Shown: positions 54,533 to 63,760 of the stretch, one piece after another
Layout of the letters: the number at the start of each line of letters is the position of its first letter
Numbering within the stretch: the first letter of the stretch is position 1
Assembly (NCBI RefSeq): GCF_024499015.1
Contig: NZ_CP098604.1
Coordinates: 4,960,001 to 5,024,000, forward strand
DNA: 64,000 nucleotides
Direction: 5' to 3'
From: Xanthomonas hortorum pv. pelargonii
GTDB lineage: Bacteria; Pseudomonadota; Gammaproteobacteria; Xanthomonadales; Xanthomonadaceae
The notes under the pieces: model-generated
What the model was told of the DNA's origin: nothing
What the model saw: the letters and a program-made list of their open reading frames with translations, nothing else
Database searches by the model: none
Program-made: the position numbers and the translations under genes

Positions 54533-57519
54533 GCCACCGACGACTCAGGCTCCTCCGGTTCGATGCGATTGCGTCCGTGGCGCTTGGCCCGGTACAGCGC
54601 CTCGTCGGCGCGCGCCAGCAGCGTGGCCGCCGTGTCGCCGATCCGGAACCAGGCCACACCGACCGAGCAGGTCACCGGTAGCGGGCGGGCGGTGCCCACT
54701 TCGTACGGGGCCACGCTGAGCTTTTCGTGGATGGCGCGTAGCCGGTGCTGGCTGTGTTGCGACATGCCCGGCAGCAACAGCAGCAATTCTTCGCCGCCGT
54801 AACGGCCCACGCGGTCCGAATCGCGCAGGCAGGCGGTCAGCCGCGCGCCGACCTTGGCCAGCACCGCATCGCCGACCAGATGCCCGTGTTCGTCGTTGAC
54901 CAGCTTGAAGTGGTCCAGGTCGATCAGCACCACCGCCAACGGATGCGCACCGTGGGCGCAGGCCTGCAGTTCTTCGGCCATCGCCTCGAGCACGCCGGAG
55001 CGATTGAGCAGGCCGGTCAGCGCGTCGTGGCTGGCCTTCAGTGCCAGCGCCGCACGGGCGCTTTCCAGCTCGCGTTTTTCGCGCTCCAGCTGATAAGTGC
55101 GCTCGGCGACCAGCTCGGCGAGCATGCGCTCGCGCGCGACCAGATGACGGTGCCGCCAGCGCCACAGACCGGCCAGCAGGGCGCTGCCGATCAGCAGATA
55201 CAGCGCGATTGCCGGCGGGCTGCGCCACCACAGCGGCGCCACTGCGAACGGCAGGTCGGTGATCGGCGAGGTGGTGCGTCGGTAGCGGTCCAGCAGTTGC
55301 ACCTGCAGGCGGAAATGGCCGGACGGCAGCGGCGGTTGGTCGATCGACAGCGTGTCGCTCTGGATCCATTCGTTGTGCAGACCGAGCAGGCGATAGCGCA
55401 CCGTGAGCCGGCTGGGGTCGTCGTAGACCTCCATGCTGGACAGCTCGATATGCAACGGCCTGTCGCTCCAGGCGAGCAACTGGCCGCGCTGCACCGGCAC
55501 GCCACCGCGGCTGACGCTGTCGATACGCACGCTGGGCTGGCGCTGATCGAACAGGCGCGCCGGGTCGCGCAGATGGCTCACCCCGCGCGCGGTGCCGATC
55601 CACACCGAGCCATCGGGATCTTCGGCAAACGCCGCTTCGGACACGTCGTCCCACAACAGCCCCTGCGACTGCGACAGATGCGCCCAATGCTCGCCGTCGT
55701 AGACCTCCACCCCGCGTGCATGACCCACCCAGACCCGGCCGACGCTGTCGCCGCGTAACTGGTACACGCTGACGTCGGCGAGCGCTTCATCGCTGACCGC
55801 CTGCAGATCCACTTCTTCGTCCAGCAACAGGCCGTGCCATAGCCCGGCGCGATAGAACGCCAGCCACACTTCGCCGCTGTCGCTGATATGGAATTTGCTG
55901 ATCCACGGGTCGGAGGCGCCGCCATTGACCTTGACCTTCACCTTCGACCAGTGCGCGCCCTGCAGCCGAAACAGGCCATTGGCGCTGGAGACCCACAACG
56001 TGCCGTCGGCAGTCTGCTGGATATCGGTATAGGCGATAGCCGGCATCTGGCTGACCATGTGCAGCGTGCCGCCGTCCAGCGGCCGTTCGAGCGCAAACAG
56101 GCCACCGGCAGTGAGCACCCACAGCCGGCCCTGGCGGTCGATGATCAGACGCCGCCCGGTACGCGGAAGTTTGGCGATCTCGGCGCTGCGCCCATCCGGC
56201 CAGTTGCGGCGCACGAAGCCGGCCGAGTTCAGCGTCCACAGGCTGCCGTCGGCACTGCGCGCCATGCCCACGATCTGGATCCCGGAGTTGGGTAATGCAG
56301 GAACGAAGCGCCCCTTCGGGTCGGCCTGGCGACCCACGCCATGTTCGTTGCCGACCAGCAACGCGCCCTGCGCGTCGCGGGCGATCGACCAGGTCGGCGC
56401 AACCGGCATGCCTTGCGAGGCGTCCCAGTTCTCGATCCACTCGTAGCCGGCCCAGCGCACAAGGCCTTCGCCGTCCACGGTCATCCAGATGTCGCCGTCG
56501 CGGTCCACCACGATGGCGTCGCTGCTGCCCGGCGGCAGCCCGTTCTCGGTGCCGAAACTGCGCCACTGGCCGTTTTCCCAGCGCACCAGTCCGTCGTTGC
56601 GGCGCACCAGCACCCGTCCTTCGCGATCGAGCACCAGCGGTGCCTGCTGCCCGACGGTGCTGCCATCCAGCAACGGCAACGGCCGCACGCTGAAGGTGGC
56701 CGCACCCGGCGCGCGGTAGAGCAGGGTGCCGGTGCCACGTACCCACAATGCGCCGTCGTGGTCGCGCAGCACGCTGTACCAGCGATCTTCCGGCACGCCT
56801 TGTTCGGGCCCGTACACCTGCACCTTGCGCTGCGCATCGATGGCGCATAGCCGCTTGGCACAGCCGGCCCACAAGGTGTCGCCGTCCACCGACAGGCTCA
56901 ACACCTTGGACAACTCGGGCACGCGCACGCGGGTGGCGGTATCCAGCAGCGGCTCGCTATGCCAGCGGCCGTTGCCGCGTGCACTCAGCCGCTCCAGCGT
57001 GCCGCCGTTGGCCAGCACCGTGCCCCACGGCGTGCTGGCCAGCAGCATGCCTTCCTGCAGATGCTCGGCCTCGTACGGCGCCAGTCTGCGGAAGCCGTGT
57101 TCGTTGCCGACGAACAGCGTCTGGAAGCCGGCCACCCACAACGTACCGTCGGCGGTTTCGGTCATCGAACTGATCGATTCGTTGCGCAGGCCATCCAGCA
57201 CCACCTGCTGAAAACTGCGCCCATTGAAGCGATACAGGCCGCTTTCGGTGCACACCCACAGCAACGTGGCGCGGGTCTGCAGCAGGCAGGTGCCGGCCAG
57301 CCCGAGCAGGCCCTGGTCATGGGCGTAGCGGCGAATGCTCGCGGTCTGCGCGCCGGCCAGATCGGCCAACGACAGCAACGCCAACACCAGCACCGCGGCA
57401 AACGGCGCGCGCCGGCTCGACGACCTCCACTGGCGGTACTCACACCCCACGAGCGTTGCACTCTCCCACGCGTCGGCAGGTGTGGTCCGCGCCTTGCGCG
57501 GGTGTCTCACGCTTGCCAT
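54529..57519 (-). CDS. Diguanylate cyclase with periplasmic two-component-type beta-propeller sensor (copy A)
   Basis: A 996-residue protein. A signal sequence (FAAVLVLALLSLADLAGAQ) precedes a large periplasmic region of repeated propeller strands (WVCTESGLYRFNG, TLWVAGFQTLFVG, IWMTVDGEGLVRW, LWVLTAGGLFAL). Then follow a Y_Y_Y-type domain (YRLLGLHNEWIQSD ... LPSGHFRLQVQLLDRYR), one membrane helix (IALYLLIGSALLAGLW), a coiled coil and a GGDEF domain with active signature GRYGGEELLLLLPG and HDALTGLLNRSG. It senses an unknown periplasmic signal and makes c-di-GMP. It is paralogous to the gene at 57741. Confidence 0.9.
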   Translation of the reverse strand: MASVRHPRKARTTPADAWESATLVGCEYRQWRSSSRRAPFAAVLVLALLSLADLAGAQTASIRRYAHDQGLLGLAGTCLLQTRATLLWVCTESGLYRFNGRSFQQVVLDGLRNESISSMTETADGTLWVAGFQTLFVGNEHGFRRLAPYEAEHLQEGMLLASTPWGTVLANGGTLERLSARGNGRWHSEPLLDTATRVRVPELSKVLSLSVDGDTLWAGCAKRLCAIDAQRKVQVYGPEQGVPEDRWYSVLRDHDGALWVRGTGTLLYRAPGAATFSVRPLPLLDGSTVGQQAPLVLDREGRVLVRRNDGLVRWENGQWRSFGTENGLPPGSSDAIVVDRDGDIWMTVDGEGLVRWAGYEWIENWDASQGMPVAPTWSIARDAQGALLVGNEHGVGRQADPKGRFVPALPNSGIQIVGMARSADGSLWTLNSAGFVRRNWPDGRSAEIAKLPRTGRRLIIDRQGRLWVLTAGGLFALERPLDGGTLHMVSQMPAIAYTDIQQTADGTLWVSSANGLFRLQGAHWSKVKVKVNGGASDPWISKFHISDSGEVWLAFYRAGLWHGLLLDEEVDLQAVSDEALADVSVYQLRGDSVGRVWVGHARGVEVYDGEHWAHLSQSQGLLWDDVSEAAFAEDPDGSVWIGTARGVSHLRDPARLFDQRQPSVRIDSVSRGGVPVQRGQLLAWSDRPLHIELSSMEVYDDPSRLTVRYRLLGLHNEWIQSDTLSIDQPPLPSGHFRLQVQLLDRYRRTTSPITDLPFAVAPLWWRSPPAIALYLLIGSALLAGLWRWRHRHLVARERMLAELVAERTYQLEREKRELESARAALALKASHDALTGLLNRSGVLEAMAEELQACAHGAHPLAVVLIDLDHFKLVNDEHGHLVGDAVLAKVGARLTACLRDSDRVGRYGGEELLLLLPGMSQHSQHRLRAIHEKLSVAPYEVGTARPLPVTCSVGVAWFRIGDTAATLLARADEALYRAKRHGRNRIEPEEPESSVA

Positions 57520-57740
57520 GGGCGGCCCCCATAGTAGGCCGCAGTAAACCGACTAACGGCTGTTCACGCGTGTTTCTTTAATGCGCGCAGCAACACGATG
57601 GCGTGATTGCCGCCCGGCAGTCGATTGCATGCGAGCTCGACAGGTGCTGGTATTGGTTTGCCGGCAGCGCAGTTGGATCGAGTTGTGCGTTCACTGGAAC
57701 GCCGCTTTCAACGTATTTCAAGGCGCTTCGGCGCTAACGC

Positions 57741-60689
57741 TCAACTCTCAGCGGCGTGCTCAGACGCGGTGTGGTCGTAGTCGATGCGATTGCGTCCACT
57801 ACGTTTGGCGCGATACAGCGCCGCGTCCGCGCGTGCCAGCAACTGTTCCAGGGTTTCGCCCGGCTGAAACCAGGCCACGCCGATCGAGCAGGTCACCGCC
57901 AGCACGCTGCCGTCGATCGGGTAATCGCCGCAGATGCCGCGATGCAAGGCCTGCAAGCGATGCGTGGAGTCGGCATTCAGACCGGGCAGCAGCGCCAGCA
58001 ATTCCTCGCCACCGTAGCGGCCGATCCGGTCGTCGCCGCGCACCAACGTATCCAGCCGCCGGCCGACCTCGGCCAGTACCGCATCGCCGGCCAGATGGCC
58101 GTGTTGGTCGTTGACCAGCTTGAAGTGATCCAGATCGATCAGCACCACCGCCAACGGCCGCGCTTGCACCGCAGCACGCGCCAGCATGCCGCGCAGCGCG
58201 TGCAGGATGCCGGCACGATTGAGCAGGCCGGTCAGTTCGTCATGGGTGGCCTTGAGCGCCAGTTCGGCGCGCGCGGCTTCCAGCTCGCGCTTGTCCTGCT
58301 CCAGCTCGGCGGTGCGTTCGGCCACCAGTTGCTCCAGCTCGCGTTTGCGCCGCAGCAGTTTGCGCGTGCGCCAGCGCAGCAGCACGATCACCGCCGCGAT
58401 GCCCAGCAGCACATAGCCGATCAACGCGGGAATGCCGCGCCACCACGGCGGATGCAGCACAAAACGAAAGCGCGTGATCGGGCTGCTGCTGCGTTGGTAG
58501 GCATCCAGCACCTGCACTTCCAGCGTGTAGGTGCCGGGCGGCAGCAGCGGATAGGTCAGATGGCTGAGCGAGGTGGTGGTCCAGCGCGCCTGATGGCCTT
58601 CCACCCGGTAGCGGAAGCTGATTCGGTCGGCGCCGCCTTCCACGCCGGGCGTGGCCAGATCGATATCCAGCGGAATGTCGGACCACTCCAGCGCCGCCCC
58701 GGCGCGCACCATCTCGGTGCCGCGCCGCACGTGCGCGATCTCCACCTGCAGCGGTTGTGCGGCGAACAATCGCTGCGGGTCGAGCAAGTGGCTCAGCCCG
58801 CGGCTGCTGCCGATCCACAGGCTGCCGTCGTCGTCTTCCAGAAACGCGTTGGACGACAGGTCGTCCCACAGCAGACCCTCGCTGCGCGTGATGCGCGACC
58901 AGCGGCCTTGCTGATACAGATCCAGCCCCTGGCTGCTGCCGACCCACAGCCGGCCCTTGCGGTCGTGGCGCAGGATGAAGGGCATCACCTTGGAGATCAG
59001 CGGGTCGTCGACCGTCTGCACCGACACACCGCCGTCGGCCTGCAGGCGACCGTGCCACAGCCCGGCTTCGCGCAGCGACAGCCAGATTTCGCCGTCCGGT
59101 GCGAAGTCGATCTGAAACATGTCCTGGCTGGGCAGCGAGCCGCGCACCGGCACGCGCACCCATTGCGCGCCCTCGCGGCGATACAGCCCGTCGCCGGTCG
59201 CCGCCCACAGCCGCCCCTGGCGGTCGACATCGATGTCGCCGACAAACTTGCCTTGCAGCGCCGGCTCGAAGTTCAGCGCATAGGGCGGGGTGGTCTGACC
59301 GCGTGCCAGCCCGCGCGGGGTCGAGATCCATACCGAACCGGCGTTGTCGAACAACAGCTTGTAGCCCGGCCTGGGCATGTCCATCACCACGCGGGTCAGC
59401 CCGGTGTGCGGATCGCGCCGGGCAATGGCGCCGGAAAAGTACGACACCCAGGCCGCGCCATCCGGTGCCACCGCAAGGCTGAGCGTTTGCGACAACGGCT
59501 TGCCGTTGTCCAGCAGCCACGGCTGGGCGCGTTGGGCATGCCGGGGCAGCAGGGCAGCGCCGCCATCGGCACCAACCGCCAGCATGCCGTTGGGCAGGCG
59601 CTGCATCGCCCAGGTCGGCGCCGATGGCATGCCTTGCGGCTCGGTCAGATGCTCGATGCTGCCGTAGCCGAGCAGGCGTTGCACCCCAAGCCCACGGGTG
59701 CCGATCCACAAGGTGCCGTTGCTCTGCAACAGCAGTGGGCCGACCATGGCATCCAGCTGCAGGCCCTGGTCGGGGCCGATGTCGTGCCAATGGGTGCCGT
59801 CCCAGCGCACCAGCCCATGATCGGAGCGGGTCAGCATGCGTCCGCGCGCATCCTCCACCATGGTGGTGGCACCGGACATGGTGCTGAAGCTGCTGTGCGC
59901 GCTGGCCGGATGGGTTTGGAAGCGGCGCGCGCCCGGCTCTCGCGACACGATGGCGCCGCCGCCACGCAGCCACAGCCGACCGCCACGTTCGCGAAAGATC
60001 ACCCGCCAGCGGCGCGCTGGCACGCCATCGGCTTCGGAGAGGGATTCGACCACCTTGCCGGCTGCATCCAACCGGCAGACGCCAGCGCCGCACGACGCCC
60101 ACAGAAACTGCCCATCGGCCAGCAGGGTGCTGCCCGATGGCTGCAGGATTCCATCGGGCGTTCGCAGCGGCAGCGGTTGCACCTGCCATTGCTTGCCCAC
60201 GCCCGGCGTCACCGCCAGCAGCGCCCCTGCACTGATCACAGCGACCCCGTCGCGGTAGGCGGCGATCACATTGCCGGCATCGGCGCGAATGCGCTTGCCC
60301 TCGCGCAGCACCTGGACGAACTGCTCGCCGTCGCGCACGAACACGCCATTGGCGGTGGCCACCCACAAGCGCCCGGCGCTATCCAGCGTCAGGCCGCGGG
60401 TGAAGCGCGCGTCCAGGCCCTGATCCTGGCCGACGGCAATGAAGCGCTCGCGCTCGAACCGATGCAACGCCAGTTCGGTGGCCACCCACACCACACCACG
60501 GCGATCCTCGACCAGACCGGTGATGGTCATGCCTTGCAGGCCATCGGCCTGGGCGTAATCGCGGAAGCTGTAACTCTGCGCCTGCACGCTCGCGATACTG
60601 GCCAGGCCGGTCACAAGCAGGCAGAGCCATGCCCATGGCGCAATGCTGCGCACGGCAGAACGGGCGAACAGCGCAGACACGTTGGGCAT
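57741..60689 (-). CDS. Diguanylate cyclase with periplasmic beta-propeller sensor (copy B)
   Basis: A 982-residue paralogue of copy A with the same order: signal sequence (WLCLLVTGLASIASVQAQ), propeller repeats (VWVATELALHRFE, LWVATANGVFVRDG, LWIGTRGLGVQRL, VWISTPRGLARG), Y_Y_Y domain (FRYRVEGHQARWT ... LPPGTYTLEVQVLDAYQ), membrane helix (LIGYVLLGIAAVIVLL), coiled coil and GGDEF with active GRYGGEELLALLPG. It lies between fliR and copy A, 221 bases from the latter. Tandem duplication with sensor divergence is the simple reading. Confidence 0.9.
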   Translation of the reverse strand: MPNVSALFARSAVRSIAPWAWLCLLVTGLASIASVQAQSYSFRDYAQADGLQGMTITGLVEDRRGVVWVATELALHRFERERFIAVGQDQGLDARFTRGLTLDSAGRLWVATANGVFVRDGEQFVQVLREGKRIRADAGNVIAAYRDGVAVISAGALLAVTPGVGKQWQVQPLPLRTPDGILQPSGSTLLADGQFLWASCGAGVCRLDAAGKVVESLSEADGVPARRWRVIFRERGGRLWLRGGGAIVSREPGARRFQTHPASAHSSFSTMSGATTMVEDARGRMLTRSDHGLVRWDGTHWHDIGPDQGLQLDAMVGPLLLQSNGTLWIGTRGLGVQRLLGYGSIEHLTEPQGMPSAPTWAMQRLPNGMLAVGADGGAALLPRHAQRAQPWLLDNGKPLSQTLSLAVAPDGAAWVSYFSGAIARRDPHTGLTRVVMDMPRPGYKLLFDNAGSVWISTPRGLARGQTTPPYALNFEPALQGKFVGDIDVDRQGRLWAATGDGLYRREGAQWVRVPVRGSLPSQDMFQIDFAPDGEIWLSLREAGLWHGRLQADGGVSVQTVDDPLISKVMPFILRHDRKGRLWVGSSQGLDLYQQGRWSRITRSEGLLWDDLSSNAFLEDDDGSLWIGSSRGLSHLLDPQRLFAAQPLQVEIAHVRRGTEMVRAGAALEWSDIPLDIDLATPGVEGGADRISFRYRVEGHQARWTTTSLSHLTYPLLPPGTYTLEVQVLDAYQRSSSPITRFRFVLHPPWWRGIPALIGYVLLGIAAVIVLLRWRTRKLLRRKRELEQLVAERTAELEQDKRELEAARAELALKATHDELTGLLNRAGILHALRGMLARAAVQARPLAVVLIDLDHFKLVNDQHGHLAGDAVLAEVGRRLDTLVRGDDRIGRYGGEELLALLPGLNADSTHRLQALHRGICGDYPIDGSVLAVTCSIGVAWFQPGETLEQLLARADAALYRAKRSGRNRIDYDHTASEHAAES

Positions 60690-60796
60690 CGGTTCCCGCA
60701 GGCGTGGCAGTGAGGATGTGATGACTGGCGATTGGCGTCGTCAGTGATCCTGTGGCGTTGACGGCTTGCCGGCCAAAAACTTGAGGCAGTTCACAC

Positions 60797-61588
60797 TTAC
60801 GTCGTCAATGCTCTGGCGGCGTCGAACGCAGTGTCGAACATGCGCTGCACGGGCGGTGCGAATTCGCTGGCGAAGCTGGAGAGCAGAAACAGGCCCAGCA
60901 ATACCGTCAGCGGCAAGCCCAACTGCACCGGATTCAACGCTGGCGCCGCCTTGGCCAATGCGCCGAAGGCCAGGTTGACCGCCAGCATCGCCACCATCAT
61001 CGGCAACGCCAAGGTGAGCCCGCCGCGCAGGATCTGCAGGAACAGCGTCGGCGCCACTTCGGCAAAGGCGGCCGCGTCCGGCACTGCGGTGCCGATCGGC
61101 AAGGCCTTGTAGCTGTCCACCAACAGCGAGATCACCGCCAGGTGCCCGTTGGCCGCGAAGAACAGCAGCCCGAACCCGATATAGAACCACTGCGCGATCA
61201 CGCCGGACGTCACCCCGCGCAGCGGATCGGACATCTGCGCAAACGACAGACCGGTGGATTGCGACACCAGCTCGCCGGCCAACGCGCCGGCCTCGAAGAT
61301 CAGCTTGAGCATGAAGCCCATGCTGGCGCCCACCGCCAGCTCGCGTGCCACGCTGAGTACCGCCTGCGCGGTAAAACCATCCCACTCCGGCACCGGCGGC
61401 AGCAGCGGCGCCAGCACCATCGACAAGGTGCCGGCCAGCATCACCCGCACCCGCCCGGGCACCGCACGCGTGCCGATCAACGGCATCGCGGTCAGCAACG
61501 CGCCGGTGCGCAGCATCGTCCACATGATCGCCCCGACCATCGCAAACGCGCGCTGGCCATCGATCACCATCTGGGTGGCGGCATCCAT
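60797..61588 (-). CDS. fliR: Flagellar type III export protein FliR
   Basis: A 263-residue membrane protein with about six helices (FTAQAVLSVARELAVGASMGFML, GVIAQWFYIGFGLLFFAANGH, LTLALPMMVAMLAVNLAFGAL), part of the FliPQR core of the export gate. It starts 13 bases after fliQ. Confidence 0.94.
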   Translation of the reverse strand: MDAATQMVIDGQRAFAMVGAIMWTMLRTGALLTAMPLIGTRAVPGRVRVMLAGTLSMVLAPLLPPVPEWDGFTAQAVLSVARELAVGASMGFMLKLIFEAGALAGELVSQSTGLSFAQMSDPLRGVTSGVIAQWFYIGFGLLFFAANGHLAVISLLVDSYKALPIGTAVPDAAAFAEVAPTLFLQILRGGLTLALPMMVAMLAVNLAFGALAKAAPALNPVQLGLPLTVLLGLFLLSSFASEFAPPVQRMFDTAFDAARALTT

Positions 61589-61601
61589 CCGGTCTATCCC
61601 G

Positions 61602-61871
61602 CTAACCGATCAGATGCGGAATACGCTGGAACAGCGCAATGGTGAACTCCACCAGATGCCCCAGCAGCATGCTGCCGGTGGCAAACAGCGTGGCCGTCAA
61701 TGCGACGGCTTTGGCAACGAAGGCGATGGTCGGTTCGTTCAACTGGGTGGCAGCCTGCACCACACCGATCACCACGCCGACCACCAGCACCGCCAGCAAC
61801 ATCGGCCCGGCAATCCACAGGACGGTGACCAGGCCACCACGCAATTCAGTCAGGGCGATTTCAGGGCTCAT
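61602..61871 (-). CDS. fliQ: Flagellar type III export protein FliQ
   Basis: An 89-residue protein with two membrane helices (LVTVLWIAGPMLLAVLVVGVVIGVVQAATQLNEPTI region and AVALTATLFATGSMLLGHLVEF), the full FliQ signature. It begins a new unit: a sigma-54-type promoter ends 13 bases before its ATG and no clear Shine-Dalgarno sequence is seen. Confidence 0.94.
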   Translation of the reverse strand: MSPEIALTELRGGLVTVLWIAGPMLLAVLVVGVVIGVVQAATQLNEPTIAFVAKAVALTATLFATGSMLLGHLVEFTIALFQRIPHLIG

Positions 61872-61883
61872 GGAGGGGTCTGA

Positions 61884-61899
61884 TGCAAGTGGGGTGCCA
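61884..61899 (-). promoter_or_regulatory. Sigma-54 promoter of fliQ-fliR
   Basis: TGGCACCCCACTTGCA on the minus strand matches TGGCAC-N5-TTGCA exactly (one mismatch if the extended TGGCACG is required). The predicted start site would be almost at the fliQ ATG. Confidence 0.78.
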
Positions 61900-62176
61900 A
61901 AGGACGGGATTCGGGATTCGGGAATGAGATTTGAGCTGGTGCAGTGGTGTGTGAGCTGACGAACGTGCGGTCTGCAGACACTAGCCCCTCTCCAGCGGGA
62001 GAGGGGTTGGGGTGAGGGTACGAGGCGAAGCCACGCGTGGTGTCTGGCTCCGCCAGCTCACTCATTGCTCAGTAGTGGGCTTCGGCCTCTATTGGCTGCT
62101 CGGCCTCGAAACCCCATGCCGAATCGGCAAGCCGGGTAGACACCCCGGCAGTGCAGCGCGCATGCAAACCTCGCGG
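61900..62176. other. Gap between fliP and fliQ carrying a repeat element
   Basis: About 277 bases, no gene seen. It contains the hairpin element at 61984-62022 and separates fliP from fliQ, which are adjacent in many bacteria. Confidence 0.65.
61984..62022. repeat. Intergenic hairpin element (CCCCTCTCC...GGAGAGGGG)
   Basis: The hairpin CCCCTCTCCAGCGGGAGAGGGG is followed by TTGGGGTGAGGGTACG. It is nearly identical to 3776-3815. Confidence 0.78.
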
Positions 62177-63016
62177 CTAAGACGCGTTGAAGCTCGCTGC
62201 CAGCGTGCCCACCACCAGCACCCACCCATCCACCAGGATGAACAACAGGATCTTGAACGGTGCCGAGATCAACATCGGCGACAGCATCATCATGCCCATC
62301 GACATCAGCACGCTGGCCACCACCAGATCGATGATCACGAACGGGATGAAGATCAGAAAGCCGATCTCGAACGCGGTCTTCAGCTCGCTGGTCACAAACG
62401 AGGCCACCAGCACCGGAAACGGCACTGCATCCGGGCCGGCGTATTTGCCGTCGCCGGCCATGCCGGCAAAGGTCATCAGATCGGTCTCGCGGATCTGCGC
62501 CAGCATGAAGGCGCGTAGCGGCTGGGTGGTCAGCGTCCAGGCGGTCTGAAAGTCGATCTGGTTGTTGAGGTACGGCGACAGGCCGGCGCCCCACATCTTT
62601 TGCCACACCGGCATCATCACCAGCGCGGTCAGGAACATCGACAGGCCCAGCAGTACCTGATTGGACGGGGTCTGGCCGGTGCCCAGCGCCTGGCGCAGCA
62701 GGCCCAGCACGATGGTGATGCGGGTGAAGGCGGTCAGCACCAGCAGCATCGACGGCAGCAGGGTGATCGCCGTCATCAGCAGCAAGGTCTGCAGCGGCAG
62801 GCTCACCGGTTGGTCGCCGATGCGGCCAACGCTCACGTTCGGCAACGAAGGCAACTGATTGGCGCCGGCCGGAGCGGGCGCCGCAGCGGGAGCGGCGGCC
62901 TGGGCCATCGCCGGCAGGGCGGCAGGTGCGGCGGCGGCCAGCAGCGGGCAGCTCATCACCAGCAGGATCAGGATCAGGCGCAGGCTGCGCCCCCAGCGAT
63001 TCCAACGACTGAACAT
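62177..63016 (-). CDS. fliP: Flagellar type III export protein FliP
   Basis: A 279-residue protein with a cleavable-type signal sequence (LILILLVMSCPLLAAAA), a Pro/Ala segment and the FliP core: LLLMTAITLLPSMLLVLTAFTRI, the signature region LRQALGTGQTPSNQVLLGLSMFLTALVM, FVTSELKTAFEIGFLIFIPFVIIDLVVASVLMSMGMMM and SAPFKILLFILVDGW. It ends 1 base from fliO. Confidence 0.96.
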   Translation of the reverse strand: MFSRWNRWGRSLRLILILLVMSCPLLAAAAPAALPAMAQAAAPAAAPAPAGANQLPSLPNVSVGRIGDQPVSLPLQTLLLMTAITLLPSMLLVLTAFTRITIVLGLLRQALGTGQTPSNQVLLGLSMFLTALVMMPVWQKMWGAGLSPYLNNQIDFQTAWTLTTQPLRAFMLAQIRETDLMTFAGMAGDGKYAGPDAVPFPVLVASFVTSELKTAFEIGFLIFIPFVIIDLVVASVLMSMGMMMLSPMLISAPFKILLFILVDGWVLVVGTLAASFNAS

Positions 63017-63017
63017 G

Positions 63018-63425
63018 TCACGGGTCCTTGCGCAGCTTCTGTGCCAGCAGCTGGGCGAAATTGGGGAGTTGCTTGAAGTTGGGCAGGGTGGGGGCCGGCG
63101 TGGGCGGCAGCGGTTCGGGCAAGGTGTGCAAGGTGCTGATGCCGCCGGCGGTGACGCCCAACAGCAATTGCTGGCCGTTCACCTCCACCACCACCACGCG
63201 TTCCTTGGCACCGACTGCCAGGCTGGTCACCACACGCAAGCCCTCGGTATTGCGGAAACCGCTGCCGGGCAGGCGCTTGAGCAACCAGCCCAGGCCGACG
63301 ATCAGCGCGAGCACCAGCAGCAATGCAAAGACCGCGCCAAACAGGCTGGGCGAGGACGGTGCCTGCGCGCCGACCTGGCTGGCCTTGGCCGCGACCGGCG
63401 CGGCAGTGGCCAGCAAGCCGATCAC
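63018..63425 (-). CDS. fliO: Flagellar biosynthesis protein FliO
   Basis: A 135-residue protein with one membrane helix (GAVFALLLVLALIVGLGWLLKRL) followed by a small cytoplasmic domain (LRVVTSLAVGAKERVVVVEVNGQQLLLGVT), the FliO pattern. I chose GTG 63425 because it overlaps the fliN stop (GTGA); longer frames run into fliN. FliO helps FliP assemble. Confidence 0.9.
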   Translation of the reverse strand: MIGLLATAAPVAAKASQVGAQAPSSPSLFGAVFALLLVLALIVGLGWLLKRLPGSGFRNTEGLRVVTSLAVGAKERVVVVEVNGQQLLLGVTAGGISTLHTLPEPLPPTPAPTLPNFKQLPNFAQLLAQKLRKDP

Positions 63426-63760
63426 CGCAGCCTCCGGATCCGTTCGCTGGGGCTGACCACGTCGGTCAGGCGGATGCCGAAGCGGTCGTTGATGACCACC
63501 ACTTCGCCATGCGCGATCAAGGTGCCGTTGACGTACACGTCCAGCGGTTCGCCGGCGCCGCGTTCCAGTTCCACCACCGAGCCCTGGTTGAGCTGCAGCA
63601 GGTTGCGGATCGGGATGCGCGCGCGGCCCACTTCCAGCGACAGGGTCACCGGCACGTCCAGGATGACGTCCAGGTTGAGGTCGGTGGCATTGAGGTCGCG
63701 CTCGGGCTGCAGGCTGTCGAAGGTGGCGGGCGCGGCGTCGAGGATGTCGGAGTTGATCAT
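63422..63760 (-). CDS. fliN: Flagellar motor switch protein FliN
   Basis: A 112-residue SpoA-domain protein: LDVILDVPVTLSLEVGRARIPIRNLLQLNQGSVVELERGAGEPLDVYVNG with the C-terminal VVINDRFGIRLTDVVSPSERI. It forms the C-ring with FliM and FliG. ATG 63760 overlaps the fliM stop by 4 bases. Confidence 0.97.
   Translation of the reverse strand: MINSDILDAAPATFDSLQPERDLNATDLNLDVILDVPVTLSLEVGRARIPIRNLLQLNQGSVVELERGAGEPLDVYVNGTLIAHGEVVVINDRFGIRLTDVVSPSERIRRLR

Noticed and set aside
57756..60713. 985-codon open frame on the plus strand
   Set aside because: Mirror frame of the diguanylate cyclase copy B; His/Gln-rich nonsense, no domain.
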